Below the pieces are notes generated by a model. The model had not been told where the DNA came from. It was given only the letters and a program-made list of their open reading frames with translations, and ran no database searches. Shown piece after piece: positions 45,268 through 54,763 of a DNA stretch of 64,000 nt. The first letter of the stretch is position 1. The number at the start of each line of letters is the position of its first letter. The DNA comes from Sphingobacteriaceae bacterium (GTDB taxonomy: Bacteria; Bacteroidota; Bacteroidia; B-17B0; Aurantibacillaceae): NCBI GenBank assembly GCA_016709575.1, contig JADJMM010000012.1, positions 116,273-180,272 of the forward strand, in the 5' to 3' direction. A program made the translations under genes and the position numbers.

Positions 45268-46125
45268 ATGCTAAGTCTTAATCCCAAAGAACTAACTGTT
45301 GCCCAAGTACATCAATATTTGTTGGGAGCGGTAGGACCTCGCCCGATTTGTTTTGCCAGTACTATTGATAAGAACGGGAATGCAAATTTAGCGCCTTTCA
45401 GTTTTTTTAATGTGTTTTCGGCTAACCCGCCGATTGCTGTTTTTTCTCCCGCACGAAGTGGAAGAACAGGCGCAACAAAGGATACTTACGAGAACATAAA
45501 AGAAGTGCCAGAGTGTGTGATAAACATCGTGAACTACAACATGGTTCATCAAACCAGTTTGGCAAGTAGTCCGTACCCAAAAGGCACGAGCGAATTTGAA
45601 AAAGCAGGTTTCACACCATTGGCATCTGAAAAGGTAAAACCATTTAGAGTGAAGGAATCACCTGTTCAGTTAGAGTGTAAAGTGAATCAGGTTATAGAAC
45701 TCGGACAAGAAGGCGGTGCCGGAAATTTAGTGATTTGTGAAGTGGTGATGATTCACGTGAGTGAAGATGTTTTGGATGCGAATAAACTAATTGACCAACA
45801 TAAAATTGATTTAGTAGCCCGTATGGGCGGAAACTGGTATTGCAGAGCGCATGGTGATGCTTTATTTGAAATTGAAAAACCATTAACTACCTTAGGAATT
45901 GGTGTTGATCAAATTCCAGCCGCCATTAAAAACAGTAACGTTTTTACAGGAAATAATTTAGGTCAGTTAGGAAATGTTGAGCAATTGCCAACGAAAGAAG
46001 AAATTGAAAGTTATAAGAGTACACAAAAGCGTTTCGCGAATAATGATGAACTGCACAAGTTTGCAAAAACATTATTGGAAGGCGGAAAAGTGAAAGAAGC
46101 CTGGCTTGCTTTATTAGCCAATTAA
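45268..46125 (+). CDS. Flavin reductase family protein
   Basis: This 285-residue protein has an FMN-binding split-barrel: VGPRPICFASTIDKNGNANL, APFSFFNVFSANPPIAVFSP and ECKVNQVIELGQEGGAGNLV. Members reduce or bind flavin and often carry out oxidoreductase reactions with unknown partners. The C-terminal 80 residues are a family extension. It is followed after 35 bases by the DUF3127 gene. Confidence 0.85.
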   Translation: MLSLNPKELTVAQVHQYLLGAVGPRPICFASTIDKNGNANLAPFSFFNVFSANPPIAVFSPARSGRTGATKDTYENIKEVPECVINIVNYNMVHQTSLASSPYPKGTSEFEKAGFTPLASEKVKPFRVKESPVQLECKVNQVIELGQEGGAGNLVICEVVMIHVSEDVLDANKLIDQHKIDLVARMGGNWYCRAHGDALFEIEKPLTTLGIGVDQIPAAIKNSNVFTGNNLGQLGNVEQLPTKEEIESYKSTQKRFANNDELHKFAKTLLEGGKVKEAWLALLAN

Positions 46126-46160
46126 ATAAGTAAAGTAATAAATAATAAAATCAATATATC

Positions 46161-46547
46161 ATGGAAGTAACAGGAACATTAAAAGCAAAATTCGACACAC
46201 AAAAAGTAAGTGATCGTTTTCAAAAACGCGAATTTGTATTAACTACAGAAGCAAGCACGCCGTACCCACAGCATGTAAGTTTTCAATTAACACAAGACAA
46301 AGTAAATTTATTAGACCAATATAATGTTGGTGACGAAATGAAAGTTCAATTTAACTTACGTGGTCGCGAGTGGAATGGTCCGCAAGGCATAAAATATTTC
46401 AACACGCTTGAAGCTTGGAGAATTGAAAAAGGAGCAGGTGGAGGATTATCAACTCCTGCGCAAAATACTCAATCTAACAATGTAGAAAATGCAACATCAC
46501 CTGTGTTTACATCAAACACTAACGATAACGACGATCTACCGTTCTAA
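46161..46547 (+). CDS. DUF3127 family protein with SSB-like acidic tail
   Basis: This 128-residue protein starts MEVTGTLKAKFDTQKVSDRF and has the OB-like strand pattern YPQHVSFQLTQDKVNLLDQY and VQFNLRGREWNGPQGIKYFN of DUF3127. After a Gly/Thr/Asn-rich linker it ends DNDDLPF. That ending matches the acidic tip of single-stranded DNA-binding proteins, which recruits repair and replication partners. A role in ssDNA binding is plausible but not shown. Confidence 0.8.
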   Translation: MEVTGTLKAKFDTQKVSDRFQKREFVLTTEASTPYPQHVSFQLTQDKVNLLDQYNVGDEMKVQFNLRGREWNGPQGIKYFNTLEAWRIEKGAGGGLSTPAQNTQSNNVENATSPVFTSNTNDNDDLPF

Positions 46548-46557
46548 AAATTAAAAT

Positions 46558-46593
46558 TAAAGACGCAGGATGAAATACGCTTGCGTCTTTTTT
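46558..46593 (+). terminator. Rho-independent terminator after the DUF3127 gene
   Basis: AAAGACGCA pairs with TGCGTCTTT around a 14-base loop, followed by a T run. It ends within 10 bases of the asparaginase start. Confidence 0.75.
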
Positions 46594-46600
46594 ATTTCTC

Positions 46601-47629
46601 ATGGCTAAATCAAAAATTTTACTCATTTACACCGGCGGTACCATTGGTATGATGCAGGATGTAAAAACCGGTTCCTTAAAGCCATTCGATTTTAAATCAT
46701 TAACCAATCAGGTTCCGGAACTCAAAAAGTTTGATGTTGAATTATCTTCTATCTCTTTCGAGAAACCGATTGATTCATCAAACATGCACAAAGATGTTTG
46801 GGTGAAACTCGCCAACATCATTAAAGAAAAATACAATAAGTTCGATGGTTTTGTAATTCTTCACGGTTCAGATACGATGTCGTTTACGGCAAGTGCTTTG
46901 AGTTTTATGTTGGAGAATTTGAGTAAGCCTGTCATCTTAACGGGTTCTCAATTGCCAATAGGCATTATCAGAACTGATGGTAAAGAAAATTTAATCACAG
47001 CGATTGAAATTGCAGCCGCTAAACACAAAGGAAAATCTATTGTTCAGGAAGTGTGTATTTATTTCGAATACAAATTATACCGCGGCAACAGAACTTTCAA
47101 ATACAATTCAGAACATTTTGATGCCTTCAAATCGCCAAACTATCCGTTCTTAGCAGAAGCAGGCGTTGAAATTCAATACAACGAACGCGCGCTCTTAAAA
47201 CAAAACAAAAAAGCTTTAAAAGTTCATGCTGAATTAGACAATAGTATTTTGGTATTGAAATTATTTCCAGGGCTTAACGAAAAAATTACAAGTTCTCTCA
47301 TTAACACAAAAGGTATTAAAGCCATCATCATAGAAACTTTTGGTGCCGGTAATGCTACAACTCAAGAATGGTTTGTGAACGAATTGAAATCAGCAATCGC
47401 AAAAGGCATTGTTATTTTAAACGTAACGCAATGTCACGAGGGTAGAGTAGTGCAAGGTATGTACGAAACAAGCAGTCAGTTAAAACGAATTGGGGTTGTT
47501 AGCGGACATGATATTACCTACGAAAGCGCGGTTGCGAAATTAATGTTCCTGCTAGGACAAAAACTTCCTGTAAAAAAACTTAAAGATTTATTGGAGAAAA
47601 ATTTAAGAGGGGAAATTACTTCTTCTTAG
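46601..47629 (+). CDS. ansA: Type I L-asparaginase
   Basis: This 342-residue cytoplasmic enzyme hydrolyses asparagine to aspartate and ammonia. The two catalytic Thr regions are visible: ILLIYTGGTIGMMQD near the N-terminus and FVILHGSDTMSFTASALSFM (about residue 87). Further family motifs are PVILTGSQLPIG and ETFGAGNATT. Its 3' end overlaps the convergent lipoprotein gene by 14 bases. Confidence 0.9.
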   Translation: MAKSKILLIYTGGTIGMMQDVKTGSLKPFDFKSLTNQVPELKKFDVELSSISFEKPIDSSNMHKDVWVKLANIIKEKYNKFDGFVILHGSDTMSFTASALSFMLENLSKPVILTGSQLPIGIIRTDGKENLITAIEIAAAKHKGKSIVQEVCIYFEYKLYRGNRTFKYNSEHFDAFKSPNYPFLAEAGVEIQYNERALLKQNKKALKVHAELDNSILVLKLFPGLNEKITSSLINTKGIKAIIIETFGAGNATTQEWFVNELKSAIAKGIVILNVTQCHEGRVVQGMYETSSQLKRIGVVSGHDITYESAVAKLMFLLGQKLPVKKLKDLLEKNLRGEITSS

Positions 47630-48096
47630 CGTTTTTCTTTTCAAACTCCTTAATAATTTGCTCATCGGTTTTAGTAGCAGCACCACGGTTTTTAAATTCA
47701 GGAAAATCCGTGTAACATTTCTCAAAACAAACCTGAGCTTGTGGTAAATTATTAATACTCGCGCAATTTGCCCGGCCTTTAATAAAAATACGGGTGCTAA
47801 AGTATCGTTCGGACAATAAAAAGCGAAATCTGCAAAAGCTTTAACGGCTTTGTTTCCAACTTCGGGATTTACTTCGGTTGCCAATAAAATAATACTGTCG
47901 TTTTTAAGGGCATCCAAATATAAAGTACGACAATCGTTTGTATAAACAGAATTGGATTGTGATGTTGAATCCTTTTTAGCTTCCGAAATAGATTTTTCTT
48001 CTGCCTTTGTGCCGGTACAATTAACAAACATTAAAAAACTATAAAAGCCGCTAATAGAATAATTAGAAATTGCTTTAATATGTTCTTCAGTGTCAT
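47616..48096 (-). CDS. TPR-like lipoprotein, two frameshifts
   Basis: Reading from ATG at 48096 gives MTLKNILKQFLIILLAAFIV. One T restored in the T run near 48029 continues LMFVNCTGTKAEEKS, with a lipobox ending in Cys. The body (LYLDALKNDSIILLATEVNP, KAVKAFADFAFYCPNDTLAP) is TPR-like. One lost A near 47787 shifts the frame again; the true end reads SINNLPQAQVCFEKCYTDFP and stops at 47616. The joined protein is about 160 residues. It follows def by one base and is likely in its operon. Confidence 0.65.
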
Positions 48097-48097
48097 A

Positions 48098-48697
48098 TTA
48101 TTTTTTTGGTCGGTAAACTTTTATTTTATAATCAGCATTAATTTTGCCTTTACTGATGTCATTTAACTTGCCGGCAATGAGAGTACGCTTAAGCGGACTA
48201 ATCTTATCGGTAAACAAAACGCCTTGAATATGGTCGTATTCATGTTGAATAACGCGGGCAATAACACCATCGTATTTTTCAGTATGTTTTTTAAAGGTCT
48301 CATCGTAATACTCAATTTTAATATTGGGTTTACGGAACACATCTTCTCTTAATTTAGGAATACTTAAACAGCCTTCATTAAATTTCCATTCTTCACCATC
48401 TTCTTCTAAAATACGGGCGTTAATGAAAACTTTCTTGAAGTCTTTTAAAATTTCTAATTCTTTTTTGGTGAATTCACTTTCTTCATCTTCTTCCACATCA
48501 GCAAACGGAGTAGCATCAATCACAAATAAACGAATTGCTTTTCCAACTTGAGGAGCGGCTAAACCAACACCGTTAGCTTCGTACATGGTTTCAAACATGT
48601 CGGCTATTAATTGAGTTAAACCTTCGTGATTTTTTTCAATATCAACTCCTACTTTCCTAAGAACCGGGTCTCCGTATACAACAATTGGTAATACCAT
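48098..48697 (-). CDS. def: Peptide deformylase
   Basis: This 199-residue metalloenzyme removes the formyl group from new proteins. All three motifs are present: GVGLAAPQVGKAIR, EGCLSIP (metal Cys) and QHEYDHIQG (two metal His and the catalytic Glu). The insert EEDEESEFTKKELE is of the type seen in Bacteroidota enzymes. A lipoprotein gene follows one base downstream. Confidence 0.95.
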   Translation of the reverse strand: MVLPIVVYGDPVLRKVGVDIEKNHEGLTQLIADMFETMYEANGVGLAAPQVGKAIRLFVIDATPFADVEEDEESEFTKKELEILKDFKKVFINARILEEDGEEWKFNEGCLSIPKLREDVFRKPNIKIEYYDETFKKHTEKYDGVIARVIQHEYDHIQGVLFTDKISPLKRTLIAGKLNDISKGKINADYKIKVYRPKK

Positions 48698-48781
48698 TTT
48701 AAAATTTTGAATGTTAAATGTTAGATGCTAAATGTGGTTTGTGATAATAATTTAAAATTTATCATTTAAAATTTAACATCT

Positions 48782-50260
48782 CTATCTGCTATAGTTTGGC
48801 GCTTCTCTTGTAATTACAACATCATGCGGATGTCCTTCTTTAACACCAGCAGCTGTAATACGAATGAATTTAGCCTTTTGTAAAGCCTTCACATCTTTTG
48901 CACCACAATATCCCATACCGGCACGTAAACCACCAATAATTTGATAGATCACTTCTGCTAAACTTCCTTTGTATGGAACTCGTCCGCTAATTCCTTCAGG
49001 AACTAATTTTTTAATATCATCTTCTGCATCCTGAAAATAACGATCCTTAGAACCTTTTTGCATCGCTTCTAATGAACCCATTCCGCGGTAAGATTTAAAT
49101 TTTCGTCCTTCGAAAATGATTGTTTCTCCCGGACTTTCTTCAACACCCGCAAACATTCCACCCATCATTACAGTTCCTGCACCGGCAGCTAATGCTTTTA
49201 CAACATCTCCTGTAAAACGAATACCACCGTCAGCAATAAGTGGAACACCTGTTCCTTTTAAAGCATTGGCAACATCTAATATTGCTGATAATTGAGGAAC
49301 ACCAACACCCGCAATAACACGTGTAGTACAAATTGAACCAGGACCAATACCAACTTTAACAGCATCTGCTCCTGCTTTTACTAAATCTAATGCAGCTTTA
49401 CCGGTAGCAATGTTTCCAATAACTACTTGTAAATTTTTATGTTTCTTCTTAACTTCTTTTAATTTTTCAATAACACCTTTCGAGTGACCGTGAGCTGTAT
49501 CTATAATAATTGCATCAACACCTGCAGCCACTAAAGCATCTACACGCTCAAGTGCATCGGCAGTAACCCCAACAGCAGCAGCACAACGTAAACGCCCTAA
49601 ACTATCTTTACAGGCATTCGGACGAACTTTAATTTTGATTATGTCTTTATAGGTGATAAGTCCAACTAATTTGCGGTCTTTATCAATAATAGGAAGCTTT
49701 TCAATTTTATGGTCTTGTAAAACTACCTCTGCTTGTTTTAAAGTGATACCTGCTTTAGCGGTAATGGCATCTTTTGCAGGAGTCATCACCTCTTTAACAG
49801 GGCGTTTCATGTTTTTCTCGAAACGTAAATCGCGGTTAGTGATAATACCTACCAAACGGTGTTGTTTGTCAATAACAGGAATCCCGCCAATCTTATTTTC
49901 AGCCATAAGGGCAAGGGCATCTCCAACTGTTGCTCCTTCGTTAAGGGTAACCGGGTCGGCAATCATACCACTTTCGCTACGTTTTACTTTACGTACGTGA
50001 GCGGCTTGATCTTCAATGCTCATGTTTTTATGGAGAACACCAATACCACCTTCCTGGGCAATAGCAATCGCTAATTGATACTCTGTTACGGTATCCATGG
50101 CAGCTGCTACTATAGGTGTATTTAATTTAATGTCGCGCGTAAAATAACTCGAGATGTTTACCTCACGTGGAAGTATTTCCGAGTAATCGGGCACTAATAA
50201 TACATCGTCGTAAGTGAGCCCTTCAGGGACAAACTTTTGAGCTAAATAAGATGTGGCCAT
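48782..50260 (-). CDS. guaB: Inosine-5'-monophosphate dehydrogenase
   Basis: This 492-residue enzyme oxidises IMP to XMP in guanine nucleotide synthesis. The catalytic loop is GIGPGSICTTRVIAGVGVPQ; two CBS domains lie at about 95-210 (VKEVMTPAKDAITAKAG, HKIEKLPIIDKDRKLVGLIT). The flap contains YRGMGSLEAMQKGSKDRYFQ. I start at 50260 (MATSYLAQKFVPEGLTYDDV): the promoter box at 50292-50299 puts the transcript start near 50287, too close to the earlier ATG at 50290. Confidence 0.95.
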   Translation of the reverse strand: MATSYLAQKFVPEGLTYDDVLLVPDYSEILPREVNISSYFTRDIKLNTPIVAAAMDTVTEYQLAIAIAQEGGIGVLHKNMSIEDQAAHVRKVKRSESGMIADPVTLNEGATVGDALALMAENKIGGIPVIDKQHRLVGIITNRDLRFEKNMKRPVKEVMTPAKDAITAKAGITLKQAEVVLQDHKIEKLPIIDKDRKLVGLITYKDIIKIKVRPNACKDSLGRLRCAAAVGVTADALERVDALVAAGVDAIIIDTAHGHSKGVIEKLKEVKKKHKNLQVVIGNIATGKAALDLVKAGADAVKVGIGPGSICTTRVIAGVGVPQLSAILDVANALKGTGVPLIADGGIRFTGDVVKALAAGAGTVMMGGMFAGVEESPGETIIFEGRKFKSYRGMGSLEAMQKGSKDRYFQDAEDDIKKLVPEGISGRVPYKGSLAEVIYQIIGGLRAGMGYCGAKDVKALQKAKFIRITAAGVKEGHPHDVVITREAPNYSR

Positions 50261-50291
50261 AGGAGTGAATTTTAAGATTATAAAATTCATG

Positions 50292-50321
50292 CAAATATAG
50301 TTAAAAAAAGCGGTTTGTCAA
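50292..50321 (-). promoter_or_regulatory. guaB promoter
   Basis: On the - strand: TTG (50321-50319), 19 bases, TATATTTG (50299-50292). This is a textbook Bacteroidota promoter with the -7 box about 30 bases upstream of the guaB start. It supports the shorter guaB protein. Confidence 0.75.
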
Positions 50322-50379
50322 GCCTAGCCAAAGGGGGGATAATTAATTAAATGTTATCTTTGGCCACAAATAATAGAAC

Positions 50380-50851
50380 ATGTTACGTAGTATAGCTTTA
50401 GCTTCAGTTTTAACGGTTTTTCTGATTTCCTGTACAGGAGATAAGAAAGAAACCGACGGCATTTCTACCAATGAGGTAAATAATACAGCTTCGGCTGATG
50501 GTAGTAAAAGGGAATTTGCCTGACATTAAGTTTGAGGAAGAGGAACACGATTTTGGACGCATTACACAAGGTGAAAAAGTATCTTTCGCTTTTAAATTTA
50601 AGAATACGGGTAATAGCAATTTAATTATCACTTCAGCTGCAGGAAGTTGTGGTTGTACGGTGCCTGAATGGCCAAAAGAACCTATTTTGCCGGGTAAAGA
50701 AGGTAAAGTAAATGTAATTTTAGCAGTGAAGGTAAAAGCGGAATACAAGAAAAAAAGCATCAACATTGTTACCAATTGCGAGCCAAGTACACGCATAGTT
50801 AAAATAAAAACCGAAATTATAGTTCCGGAAACACTGAAAGAAGAAAGCTAA
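50380..50851 (+). CDS. DUF1573 lipoprotein, frameshifted
   Basis: The N-terminus (MLRSIALASVLTVFLISC) is a lipoprotein signal. After ASADGSK the frame is lost to one extra A near 50512. The correct continuation is KGNLPDIKFEEEEHDFGRIT, then FKFKNTGNSNLIITSAAGSC with GCTVPEWPK, the DUF1573 (Ig-like, HYDIN-type) domain. The joined length is about 156 residues. TATCTTTG at 50355-50362 is a likely -7 box. It probably sits in the periplasm; function unknown. Confidence 0.8.
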
Positions 50852-50926
50852 TTAGGTTTAAAGTTCAAGGTTAAAAGTTTAAAGCAAAAAAAAGTATAAA
50901 TATAAAATCATCCTAAAATCAACAAC

Positions 50927-51250
50927 ATGTTACAACAATTCATTTTAATGGCACCTCAGGCATCAGGCGGAAATCCTCTAATGCAAATTTTACCTCTAGT
51001 ATTAATCGTAGTGGTATTTTATTTCTTCATGATCCGTCCACAAGTAAAAAAGGCAAAAGAGCAAAAGAAATATATTGAGGCTTTAAAAAAAGGCGATAAA
51101 ATTTTAACCATTGGCGGTATCTACGGTAAAATTGTAGAAATACGCGATGACGCAACTATTATTATGGAAGTGGAAGATGGTACGAAAATGAAAATTTCGA
51201 AAAATGCAGTATCGCAAGATGCTACCGCTACTTTAAATCAAACTCCATAA
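50927..51250 (+). CDS. yajC: Preprotein translocase subunit YajC
   Basis: This 107-residue protein has one N-terminal membrane segment (LPLVLIVVVFYFFMIRPQVK) directly followed by the family motif KKAKEQKKYIEALKKGDKIL and TIGGIYGKIVEI. YajC is a small partner of SecDF/YidC in protein export. It follows the DUF1573 gene by 75 bases, as in many Bacteroidota. Confidence 0.92.
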   Translation: MLQQFILMAPQASGGNPLMQILPLVLIVVVFYFFMIRPQVKKAKEQKKYIEALKKGDKILTIGGIYGKIVEIRDDATIIMEVEDGTKMKISKNAVSQDATATLNQTP

Positions 51251-51261
51251 GTCTTTAGCAT

Positions 51262-52227
51262 TTGGCAAAACAAGAAGGAAATAGCATTAAACCAAAATTA
51301 ATGCGCGGTAAATTATCGGCCTTCTTGATTTGTCTTGCTATCTCAGGTTTTTTGTGGCTTAGTCACTCTTTAAACCGATCTTATTTTTATTCTTTAAACA
51401 TTCCTGTAAAGTTCGTTAACCTGCCGGCTAATAAAACTTTACTTTCAGAATTACCTGATCAATTACGTTTCGATATTAAAACAAGTGGACTAAAACTGTT
51501 TTTTGTTTTATTGAACAAACCGTTTAATCCTATCACAGTTGATTTTAATAGTTTAAAAGGCGACAATAAATCACAAACCTATGCCATCAGTTCAGGGAAT
51601 ATCAATATCGCATCTTCCACAAAATTAAATGTGGATATTAAAAAAATCAGTCCTGATACTTTGTTTTTCGCTGCTAAAAAAGGCTTGAATAAAAATGTAC
51701 CTATTCGTCCTGTTATTTATGCTAATGCTGATAGAGGTTTTATCCTTTCAAAGGCTGTTATCAATCCGGCTTACATTACCATTAACGGGGATAGCGCTTC
51801 TTTGCGAAGTATTGATAGTATTTCAACAGTTCCTTTATACCTGAATCAGTTAAGTACGAACTACACCGGTAAATTAAATTTAGTGCGCCCTTCTGAAAAT
51901 GTGTATCTGAATTTAAACGAAGTTAGTGTAAGTATCAGCGCTGATAAATTATTAGAAAAAGAAATTGAAGTGGAAGTGGTAGCTATTAATGCTCCGGCAA
52001 ACATGGTTCCTAAATTATTTCCTTCCCGTGTAAAAATAAAATTCTCGAGCGCTAAAAACGATTTTAATGATATTTCGGAGAAAGATTTTAAAGCTGTAGT
52101 GAATTTAGGAAAACAAAAAAAGGGAATAAATAAATTACCCGTTGAGTTAAGTATTTTACCGACCCAAGCGCATGTTTTATCAATAGAACCGTCGGACATC
52201 GAATTTTTATTATTCAAAGCAAAATAA
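51262..52227 (+). CDS. YbbR-like domain protein
   Basis: This 321-residue protein has one N-terminal membrane segment (LSAFLICLAISGFLWLSHSL) and YbbR-like beta domains (NIPVKFVNLPANKTLLSELP, RPVIYANADRGFILSKAVIN). It starts with TTG at 51262. YbbR proteins regulate diadenylate cyclase in other phyla; no such cyclase is seen here. The stop overlaps the coaE start by one base. Confidence 0.8.
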   Translation: MAKQEGNSIKPKLMRGKLSAFLICLAISGFLWLSHSLNRSYFYSLNIPVKFVNLPANKTLLSELPDQLRFDIKTSGLKLFFVLLNKPFNPITVDFNSLKGDNKSQTYAISSGNINIASSTKLNVDIKKISPDTLFFAAKKGLNKNVPIRPVIYANADRGFILSKAVINPAYITINGDSASLRSIDSISTVPLYLNQLSTNYTGKLNLVRPSENVYLNLNEVSVSISADKLLEKEIEVEVVAINAPANMVPKLFPSRVKIKFSSAKNDFNDISEKDFKAVVNLGKQKKGINKLPVELSILPTQAHVLSIEPSDIEFLLFKAK

Positions 52228-52808
52228 TGATAGTAGGATTAACAGGTGGCATTGGAAGTGGAAAATCGACAGTCGCGAAACTGTTTGAGGTTCTTGGCGT
52301 GCCTGTTTATAATTCGGATATCCGCGCTAAAGAAATGTATTACAAGCCTGAAGTAAAAGAGCAGGTGATACGTTTGTTAGGAAGCAATGCTTATGATGAG
52401 AATGGGAAATTAAACCCACCTCATATTTCCTCAATAATATTCCGAGATTCTCAGATATTACACAAGGTGAATGCAATTATTCATCCCGCAGTTGAGAATG
52501 ATTTTAAAGAATTTGTTCAACAGCACTCTAAAAGCAAATTGATTTTAAAAGAAAGTGCTTTGATTTTTGAGGCTGGTATTTACAAAAAACTCGATAAAAC
52601 TATTTTAGTCACTTCTCCTCTCGAATTACGCATTTCAAGGGTTCAATCGCGCGATGGAATTACTCGCCATGAGGTTATAAAACGCATCAATCATCAATTG
52701 CCGGACGAAGAAAAAGGACCCATCAGCGATTTCATTATCAATAACGATGAAAAAACAGGATTAATCCCACAAGTATTAGAAGTGTTTGAGAAACTGAATC
52801 ATGTTTAG
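52227..52808 (+). CDS. coaE: Dephospho-CoA kinase
   Basis: This 193-residue enzyme performs the last step of coenzyme A synthesis. The P-loop is GLTGGIGSGKSTVAKLF, followed by YNSDIRAKEMYY (the acceptor-site Asp), and the lid has RVQSRDGITRHEV. The gene is normal in length and overlaps the next gene by eight bases. Confidence 0.95.
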   Translation: MIVGLTGGIGSGKSTVAKLFEVLGVPVYNSDIRAKEMYYKPEVKEQVIRLLGSNAYDENGKLNPPHISSIIFRDSQILHKVNAIIHPAVENDFKEFVQQHSKSKLILKESALIFEAGIYKKLDKTILVTSPLELRISRVQSRDGITRHEVIKRINHQLPDEEKGPISDFIINNDEKTGLIPQVLEVFEKLNHV

Positions 52809-53217
52809 GAAAGACTATATTATGAGGCAATATGAGGAGTTTGGAAAATTCCTGGCTATTGTTTTGGGATTTAAAGCCGATTCAAAGTTTGCTGAGTTGG
52901 AAGAGTTGATTAATACATCCGCATTCAAATACACTAATATTGAAGTTGAAATTGCAGAGAAGCTACCAAACAAAGATTTTATTCAATTGCTTACCGAAAA
53001 CTACGAATTAAAAGAAGCTAACTTGAAAATGCTGGGCGATTTACTTTACGAAAAAGGAATAGGGTATAGCAAACAATTGAAAGAGAAGGAAGCTGAAAAT
53101 GCCTTTCAAAAAACACTTCTCATTTTCGAATTCATTAAAGAAACGTCTTTGGAAAGTGATTTTTCGCTCGACATGCACTTTAAAATGAATTCACTTAAGC
53201 AAATGCTTAATAAATAA
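52801..53217 (+). CDS. Hypothetical helical protein
   Basis: This 138-residue protein is almost wholly helical (YEEFGKFLAIVLGFKADSKF, ENYELKEANLKMLGDLLYEK) and TPR-like in the second half. The pattern resembles the uncharacterised DUF6483-like helical proteins, but I do not assign it. It is coupled to coaE and its end overlaps birA by 11 bases on the other strand. Confidence 0.65.
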   Translation: MFRKDYIMRQYEEFGKFLAIVLGFKADSKFAELEELINTSAFKYTNIEVEIAEKLPNKDFIQLLTENYELKEANLKMLGDLLYEKGIGYSKQLKEKEAENAFQKTLLIFEFIKETSLESDFSLDMHFKMNSLKQMLNK

Positions 53218-53965
53218 AATTCACTTCTTTTAAATCGAAGGTTTTCAGAGTACCATCTTGTAATTTCAAAACCAACAAACCGGTTTCGTTAACGCCTTGA
53301 ATAATTGCTTTAAAACGAGTTCCGTTTTGTTCAAATTCAGATTCTGTATTTAATCCAAACAATAAGTTTTGATAAGCTTCATCAATTAATTTAAAATCCG
53401 ATTTCTTTAACCTTAAAAACCATTTTTCGAAGTGGGTAAATAAACTTTCCATTACCTTTTCTACCACATAATCTTTACCATTCAGTAAATTTAATGAAGT
53501 GGCTGTGTTAAGTTCTCCAAAATCGTTCTGATTCACATTTAAACCTATGCCAATTACACTCCAATGCAAGGCGTCATTCAAAATGCTGTTTTCAATCAAT
53601 ACTCCCGCAATTTTTTTCTTGTTCACAAGTATGTCATTTGGCCACTTTATTTTAATGTCAAATTGACTACCATTTAAAATCTCAGTCAATACGTCATACA
53701 ACGCTAAAGCTGTTATTTTGCTTAAATGAAAAGTATTTTTTGAGTTTAAAAATGTTGGTATTAAAATCAATGAAAACGTTGCATTTCGCTCTGGCTGCGA
53801 CGTCCAGCTGTTACCTCTTTGTCCTTTACCTTGTGTTTGCTTGTGGGTATAAACAACTGTTCCCTCAATAACGTTAACGTTCTTTAACAGCTCTATGGCA
53901 TAAGAATTGGTGCTATATGTTTCAGGTAAAAAAACTTTGTTTTGCCCTATAAATAGTGTTGCCAT
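53207..53965 (-). CDS. birA: Biotin--[acetyl-CoA-carboxylase] ligase
   Basis: This 252-residue enzyme attaches biotin to carboxylase carrier domains. The biotinyl-AMP site is TQGKGQRGNSWTS and the substrate site KWPNDILVNKKKIAGVLIEN; the short C-terminal domain ends the protein. No N-terminal HTH is present, so it is the ligase-only form without repressor function. It is divergent from rsfS. Confidence 0.93.
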   Translation of the reverse strand: MATLFIGQNKVFLPETYSTNSYAIELLKNVNVIEGTVVYTHKQTQGKGQRGNSWTSQPERNATFSLILIPTFLNSKNTFHLSKITALALYDVLTEILNGSQFDIKIKWPNDILVNKKKIAGVLIENSILNDALHWSVIGIGLNVNQNDFGELNTATSLNLLNGKDYVVEKVMESLFTHFEKWFLRLKKSDFKLIDEAYQNLLFGLNTESEFEQNGTRFKAIIQGVNETGLLVLKLQDGTLKTFDLKEVNFIY

Positions 53966-54043
53966 TAAGCCAAAAAGGTTAATTTTGTTGTTTAGTGCAA
54001 ACTTATAGAAAGTAAGCAGAAAAAGCTAAGTATTATATCCTTT

Positions 54044-54736
54044 ATGGCTAAGAAAATAGTAAAAAAGACAGTGAAGAAAGCGGCGAAGAAAACCGCTTCG
54101 AAAACAGATAAGAAAAAACCAGCTAAAAAAGCGGTTTCAAAAGCAGCAGCCTTAAAAGCGCTTAAACCTGAAAAGAAAGCTCCGAAAAAGAAAAGAACTT
54201 CTTCTCTGGCTACGGGTGGTAAAAAGAAAGTAGCTAAAAAGGTGGTGAACAAGAAAAAAGCTGTTACCCCAAAAGATAAATAAGTTAAGCAGGCTAATGC
54301 TATTGCGAATACCGAAAAGAAAAAATCGGCACGCGCGCTTAGTAAGAGCGGCAAAACAAAAACGTCTCGCCCGGTTAAAACTGTAACAGGAAAACAAACT
54401 ACAGATTTAGTTGATGCCATTATCGATGGTATGGAAGAGAAAAAAGCAAAAAACATTACCATCATTAATTTAACTGAGATTGAAAATAGCGTAGCAGATT
54501 TTTTTGTGATTTGCGATGCAGATAGTAAAACTCACGTTGAAGCAATTGCTGATTCGGTTGATGAGGTAGTTGAAAAAACTACTGGTGAAAGACCATTCCA
54601 TGCCGAAGGTTTTGAAAATGCGGAATGGATTTTAATGGATTATATAAACGTTGTGGTACATGTGTTCCAAAAAGAAATACGTGATTACTATAACTTAGAG
54701 GCCTTATGGGCAGATGCAGAAATTACGCTGGCTTAA
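54044..54736 (+). CDS. rsfS: Ribosomal silencing factor RsfS with Lys/Ala-rich N-terminal extension and an in-frame stop
   Basis: The C-terminal 110 residues are RsfS, which binds uL14 and blocks subunit joining: TTDLVDAIIDGMEEKKAKNI, SVADFFVICDADSKTHVEAI and NVVVHVFQKEIRDYYNLEAL. The same frame stays open upstream to ATG at 54044 through about 115 residues rich in Lys and Ala (KKAAKKTASKTDKKKPAKKA), with a single TAA at 54281-54283. No good start lies between the stop and the RsfS domain; the ATG at 54431 would cut off its first helix. So I read one gene with a nonsense codon, real or from sequencing. Confidence 0.75.
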
Positions 54737-54763
54737 ACGCGTTTAATACTTGAAACTATACAC

